Below are positions 6,675 to 8,173 of a stretch of DNA of 8,173 nt, one piece after another. The position numbers were made by a program, and so were the translations under genes. The notes below the pieces were generated by a model. That model was not told the origin of the DNA. It saw nothing but the letters and a program-made list of their open reading frames with translations, and did no database searches. This DNA is from Nitrospiria bacterium (GTDB lineage Bacteria; Nitrospirota; CAKKRA01; 9FT-COMBO-42-15). Location: positions 1 through 8,173 of the forward strand of contig CAKKST010000224.1 of NCBI GenBank assembly GCA_919903585.1, written 5' to 3'. Numbering within the stretch: position 1 is the stretch's first letter; the number at the start of each line of letters is the position of its first letter.

Positions 6675-7029
6675 GGGGGCGAACGGCTTCGACGGGGATC
6701 AGGAAGCTGTTGGCTGCATGCCGAGGTTTCTCAAGTCACTCGCAAAACACTTGAGAAAAACACAAAAGCCAACAACGAATTGGCACTCGCTGCTTAATTA
6801 AAGCAGTGCGTTCTGCAGCAGGATGCCTGAGCCTGCTGCGGGGCGTCAAAGATTCAGGCTGGCTGTCCTCATTCTTGCAGAGTGAGGATGGCGAGAACTA
6901 ATCTGCAATAGCAGCATCAGAGCCTGCTTTGGGGCGTTGATGCTGTAAAATTTAAAACCAGAGCTAAGCATGTAGACGCCATAGCAGAAGGGTTCTCGGA
7001 CAGGGGTTCAATTCCCCTCGCCTCCACCA
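6675..7029 (+). ncRNA. ssrA: Transfer-messenger RNA (tmRNA)
   Basis: tmRNA enters stalled ribosomes as an alanyl-tRNA, swaps in its own reading frame and tags the incomplete protein for degradation. The 5' end GGGGGCG (6675-6681) pairs with CGCCTCC (7019-7025), followed by discriminator A and encoded CCA (7027-7029). The T arm is AGGGG-TTCAATT-CCCCT at 7002-7018. A 9-bp stem pairs TTTCTCAAG (6727-6735) with CTTGAGAAA (6750-6758) ahead of the tag. Two later pseudoknot regions, about 6825-6859 and 6913-6944, share AGCCTGCT..GGGGCGT (15 of 17 bases), so they look like duplicated pseudoknots. Length 355 nt is normal for a one-piece tmRNA. No clear terminator follows. Confidence 0.97.
6768..6797 (+). 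other. tmRNA tag reading frame, peptide ANNELALAA
   Basis: The resume codon is GCC at 6768, followed by codons for N, N, E, L, A, L, A, A and a TAA stop at 6795-6797, with TTAA following. The tag is 9 residues and ends in the LAA degron recognised by ClpXP-type proteases. No other GCN codon nearby opens a frame ending in an ALAA-like tail. Confidence 0.9.
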
Positions 7030-7041
7030 GAAAAAAGACTG

Positions 7042-7239
7042 TCAGTTCATGTCGTTAAAGCCGGGCCTTTTGAAACTTCTGGCATCAGGGAAACACCCTT
7101 TCAGTCGGTCGCAGAAATTATATATTCCGGAAATATATTGGTGGCCTTTAGTTCGCCTTAAAATCTCTTTTTTATCTTCTTCTGGCAAATCTTTTAGCTT
7201 GTCTATAATTTTATTTTCTATAGCCTTTGCTGATAACAT
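7042..7239 (-). CDS. Small protein of unknown function, antitoxin-like N-terminus
   Basis: I do not recognise this 65-aa product. Expression signals are good: ATG with AGGAGG seven nt upstream and a promoter further back. Residues 1-30 (IENKIIDKLKDLPEEDKKEILRR region) form a charged amphipathic helix reminiscent of the N-termini of small antitoxins of the DUF2281 or VapB/RelB type. The rest (from about TKGHQY) has a different character, with F, C, P and R, and ends RPGFNDMN 12 nt from the tmRNA 3' end. This could be a truncated antitoxin running into foreign or repeat DNA. An 8-bp palindrome TTCCGGAA is at 7125-7132 inside it. Function is open; that the gene is expressed is fairly likely, but that it makes a working protein is not assured. 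Confidence 0.5.
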   Translation of the reverse strand: MLSAKAIENKIIDKLKDLPEEDKKEILRRTKGHQYISGIYNFCDRLKGCFPDARSFKRPGFNDMN

Positions 7240-7266
7240 ATTTATACCTCCTACTTTGCATATTCT

Positions 7267-7295
7267 ATTTTAATTCATAAAACTTCTATGGTCAA
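7267..7295 (-). promoter_or_regulatory. Promoter for the 65-aa gene
   Basis: On the - strand TTGACC (7290-7295) and TAAAAT (7267-7272) are 17 nt apart. The predicted start near 7260 gives a leader of about 20 nt carrying the AGGAGG ribosome site ahead of the ATG at 7239. It lies in the 78-nt gap behind the antitoxin gene, so the small gene can be expressed apart from the toxin-antitoxin operon. Confidence 0.6.
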
Positions 7296-7317
7296 TAATT
7301 TTATCTCTCAAAAAATA

Positions 7318-7629
7318 TTATGCTGCTGCGCATACATGGTGCTCTGCCTCTACAGACAGGCGCAGACCCATTGTGTGCAAAAGAGTAATAAGACTTTTTA
7401 TTTCCGGATTGCCTTCTTTGGAAAGCATTCTGTAAAGGCTCTCGCGGCTCAATTTAGCCTTTTCAGCAATGGCTGCCATGCCGCCGTTTGCTTCAGCCAC
7501 ATTGCGCAGCGCCAGCAGAAAGACAGCACGGTCTCCTTCCTCAATGGCGGCATTAAGGTATGCCGCTGCCTCGCATGGGTCTTTGAGGGATTTTATCAAA
7601 TCTTTTTGGTAAGATGTCAATTTAGACAT
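7318..7629 (-). CDS. HigA-like HTH antitoxin (addiction module antidote protein)
   Basis: The 103-aa protein fits the putative addiction-module antidote family (HI1420/HigA-like). Features are an N-terminal helical part with DPCEAAAYLNAAIEEGD, then a Cro/CI-type helix-turn-helix at about 50-78 with GGMAAIAEKAKLSRESLYRML and the family-typical KEGNPEIKSL. In this family the antitoxin binds the toxin and represses the operon. The ATG lies 8 nt inside the toxin 3' end and has its own site, AAAGGAG, about eight nt upstream. A likely operator for it is in the toxin promoter at 7971-7986. Confidence 0.92.
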   Translation of the reverse strand: MSKLTSYQKDLIKSLKDPCEAAAYLNAAIEEGDRAVFLLALRNVAEANGGMAAIAEKAKLSRESLYRMLSKEGNPEIKSLITLLHTMGLRLSVEAEHHVCAAA

Positions 7630-7963
7630 GTTGTTTTCTCCTTTTGTGATCGCGCCAGAACTCTTTTGCTCTATCTATATCTTTAGCCTGCCTTGATTTA
7701 TCACCTCCGAGCAGAAGCAGGATAAGGCGGCTGCCATCAAGAGCAAAGTAGATCCGATAACCAGGGCCATAATCAATTCTTAATTCTCGCACCCCTTCAC
7801 CTACTGAGCGGTTATCGCCTAAATTGCCAAACCTCGCACGGTCAAGCCTGATGCGTATTTTTGCCCTCGCCGTAATATCCTTTAAATTCTCAAGCCATTC
7901 CCTAAAGGGTTTTTTACCCTCTTTGTTTATGTAGTAATCTATCTCAAAAGGAAATACTTGCAT
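7622..7963 (-). CDS. RelE/HigB-like toxin (addiction module killer protein)
   Basis: A 113-aa toxin of the RelE/ParE superfamily, killer-protein subgroup (HI1419/HigB-like); such toxins usually cleave mRNA on the ribosome. Family segments are GKKPFREWLENLKD (about 17-29), RLDRARFGNLGDNRSVGEGVRELRIDYGPGYRIYF around 39-73, and LLLLGGDKSRQAKDIDRAK near 82-100. Toxin-first order with overlap into the antitoxin is typical of HigBA-type pairs. The length is normal and no frame damage is seen, so it looks active. The ATG has no Shine-Dalgarno and lies only 4 nt behind the -10 box, so the mRNA is probably leaderless, which may keep toxin output below antitoxin output. It ends in a basic tail (HKRRKQHV). 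Confidence 0.93.
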   Translation of the reverse strand: MQVFPFEIDYYINKEGKKPFREWLENLKDITARAKIRIRLDRARFGNLGDNRSVGEGVRELRIDYGPGYRIYFALDGSRLILLLLGGDKSRQAKDIDRAKEFWRDHKRRKQHV

Positions 7964-7967
7964 AATT

Positions 7968-7996
7968 ATTGTAGCTTATAAGTTACAGCATGTCAA
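7968..7996 (-). promoter_or_regulatory. Toxin-antitoxin operon promoter
   Basis: On the - strand the -35 is a perfect TTGACA (7991-7996) and the -10 is TACAAT (7968-7973), with 17-nt spacing. The toxin ATG begins 4 nt after the -10, so the start site falls at or in the start codon. Confidence 0.75.
7971..7986. promoter_or_regulatory. Likely operator for the HigA-like antitoxin
   Basis: GTAGCTTATAAGTTAC is a 16-bp palindrome with a single mismatched base pair on each half (14 of 16 positions symmetric). It fills most of the promoter spacer and overlaps the -10 box, exactly where an autorepressor would block RNA polymerase. Binding by the antitoxin is inferred. Confidence 0.6.
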
Positions 7997-8031
7997 TTCT
8001 TTTTTATACTTTTGCGTTTTGCGTAGGGTAT

Positions 8032-8078
8032 AACTCCCCCAGCCCCCTCTTTATTAAAGAGGGGGTGAAGGGGGAGTT
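8032..8078. repeat. Nested palindromic repeat upstream of the toxin operon
   Basis: An inner near-perfect palindrome has 11-bp arms, CCCCCTCTTTA (8043-8053) and TAAAGAGGGGG (8055-8065), around one base. It is nested in outer arms AACTCCCCC (8032-8040) and GGGGGAGTT (8070-8078). Related in layout to the copies at 10-78 and 4290-4346. It separates the toxin operon from the gene fragment at the window end and might slow transcription, but no T-tract marks a terminator. Confidence 0.75.
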
Positions 8079-8109
8079 TAATTCCTTCGTGTTAAAAGCC
8101 CTGTCCTTT

Positions 8110-8173
8110 CTAACGAGTAAACGGCACCAGGCGGTAGAAAAACCTGCCCTTTGAAAACAGGGCATCGCCTTCG
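8110..8173 (-). CDS. Possible 3' end of an unidentified gene (partial)
   Basis: One - strand frame reads 20 residues ending KGRFFYRLVPFTR before a TAG at 8110-8112, then the repeat. The composition looks protein-like, but the other two frames are also open over this short stretch, so the frame choice is weak. No family can be named from so little. Confidence 0.3.
   Translation of the reverse strand, partial: EGDALFSKGRFFYRLVPFTR

Noticed and set aside
6709..6773. Pairing of GTTGGC (6709-6714) with GCCAAC at the tag start as a regulatory hairpin
   Set aside because: The 5' segment is better explained by the standard tmRNA P2 helix with TGGC/GCCA near 6978-6981; the complementarity may be chance.
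7049..7273. A + strand reading frame of 74 codons opposite the small gene
   Set aside because: It has no ribosome-binding site or family likeness, and the - strand frame has both promoter and RBS.
8145..8164. TGCCCT/AGGGCA stem at the window end as a terminator
   Set aside because: It is only a 6-bp stem with an 8-nt loop, has no T-tract, and lies within the possible gene fragment upstream of its stop.

Overview
This window looks like a piece of a chromosome from an uncultivated, Gram-negative-type bacterium with moderate GC. The evidence is a lipoprotein with tetratricopeptide (TPR) repeats of the BamD/YfiO kind, frequent TTG/GTG starts, and scattered G/C-rich palindromic repeats of a kind seen in Nitrospirota, Desulfobacterota and related environmental genomes. 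The phylum guess is inference only; no marker here settles it.

Left part (1-3315, + strand): a G/C-rich palindromic repeat sits just ahead of gyrA (DNA gyrase subunit A, TTG start). The gyrA 3' end overlaps by 14 nt a gene for a TPR lipoprotein, so the two are probably co-transcribed and translationally coupled. Middle part (3318-5932, - strand): moaA, moaC and a CapA-family metallophosphatase lie head to tail in a tight operon, giving the first steps of molybdenum cofactor synthesis plus a secreted enzyme of unknown target. This operon converges on the TPR gene with only 2 bp between the stops. The CapA gene carries an in-frame copy of a palindromic repeat that codes for a linker behind its signal peptide.

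Divergent from moaA is the trans-translation pair smpB and ssrA (tmRNA), which together rescue stalled ribosomes. A roughly 140-bp foldback, MITE-like element lies in the shared moaA/smpB upstream region. smpB has a very good sigma70-type promoter whose predicted start site is the A of its ATG, with no Shine-Dalgarno sequence, so it is probably leaderless. tmRNA is complete, from acceptor stem to encoded CCA, with tag ANNELALAA.

Right part (7030-8173, - strand): this looks like accessory DNA behind the tmRNA 3' end. It holds a 65-codon gene of unknown function with its own promoter, then a toxin-first type II toxin-antitoxin pair (RelE/HigB-like toxin overlapping a HigA-like HTH antitoxin by 8 nt). 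The toxin promoter contains a 16-bp imperfect palindrome, a likely operator, and again appears leaderless, whereas the antitoxin has its own good ribosome-binding site. A third palindromic repeat and what may be the 3' end of another - strand gene close the window.

I see no wholly new multi-gene system here. The most interesting signals are the two apparently leaderless promoters, the repeat domesticated inside a coding sequence, the foldback element in a promoter region, and the possible accessory boundary at tmRNA.
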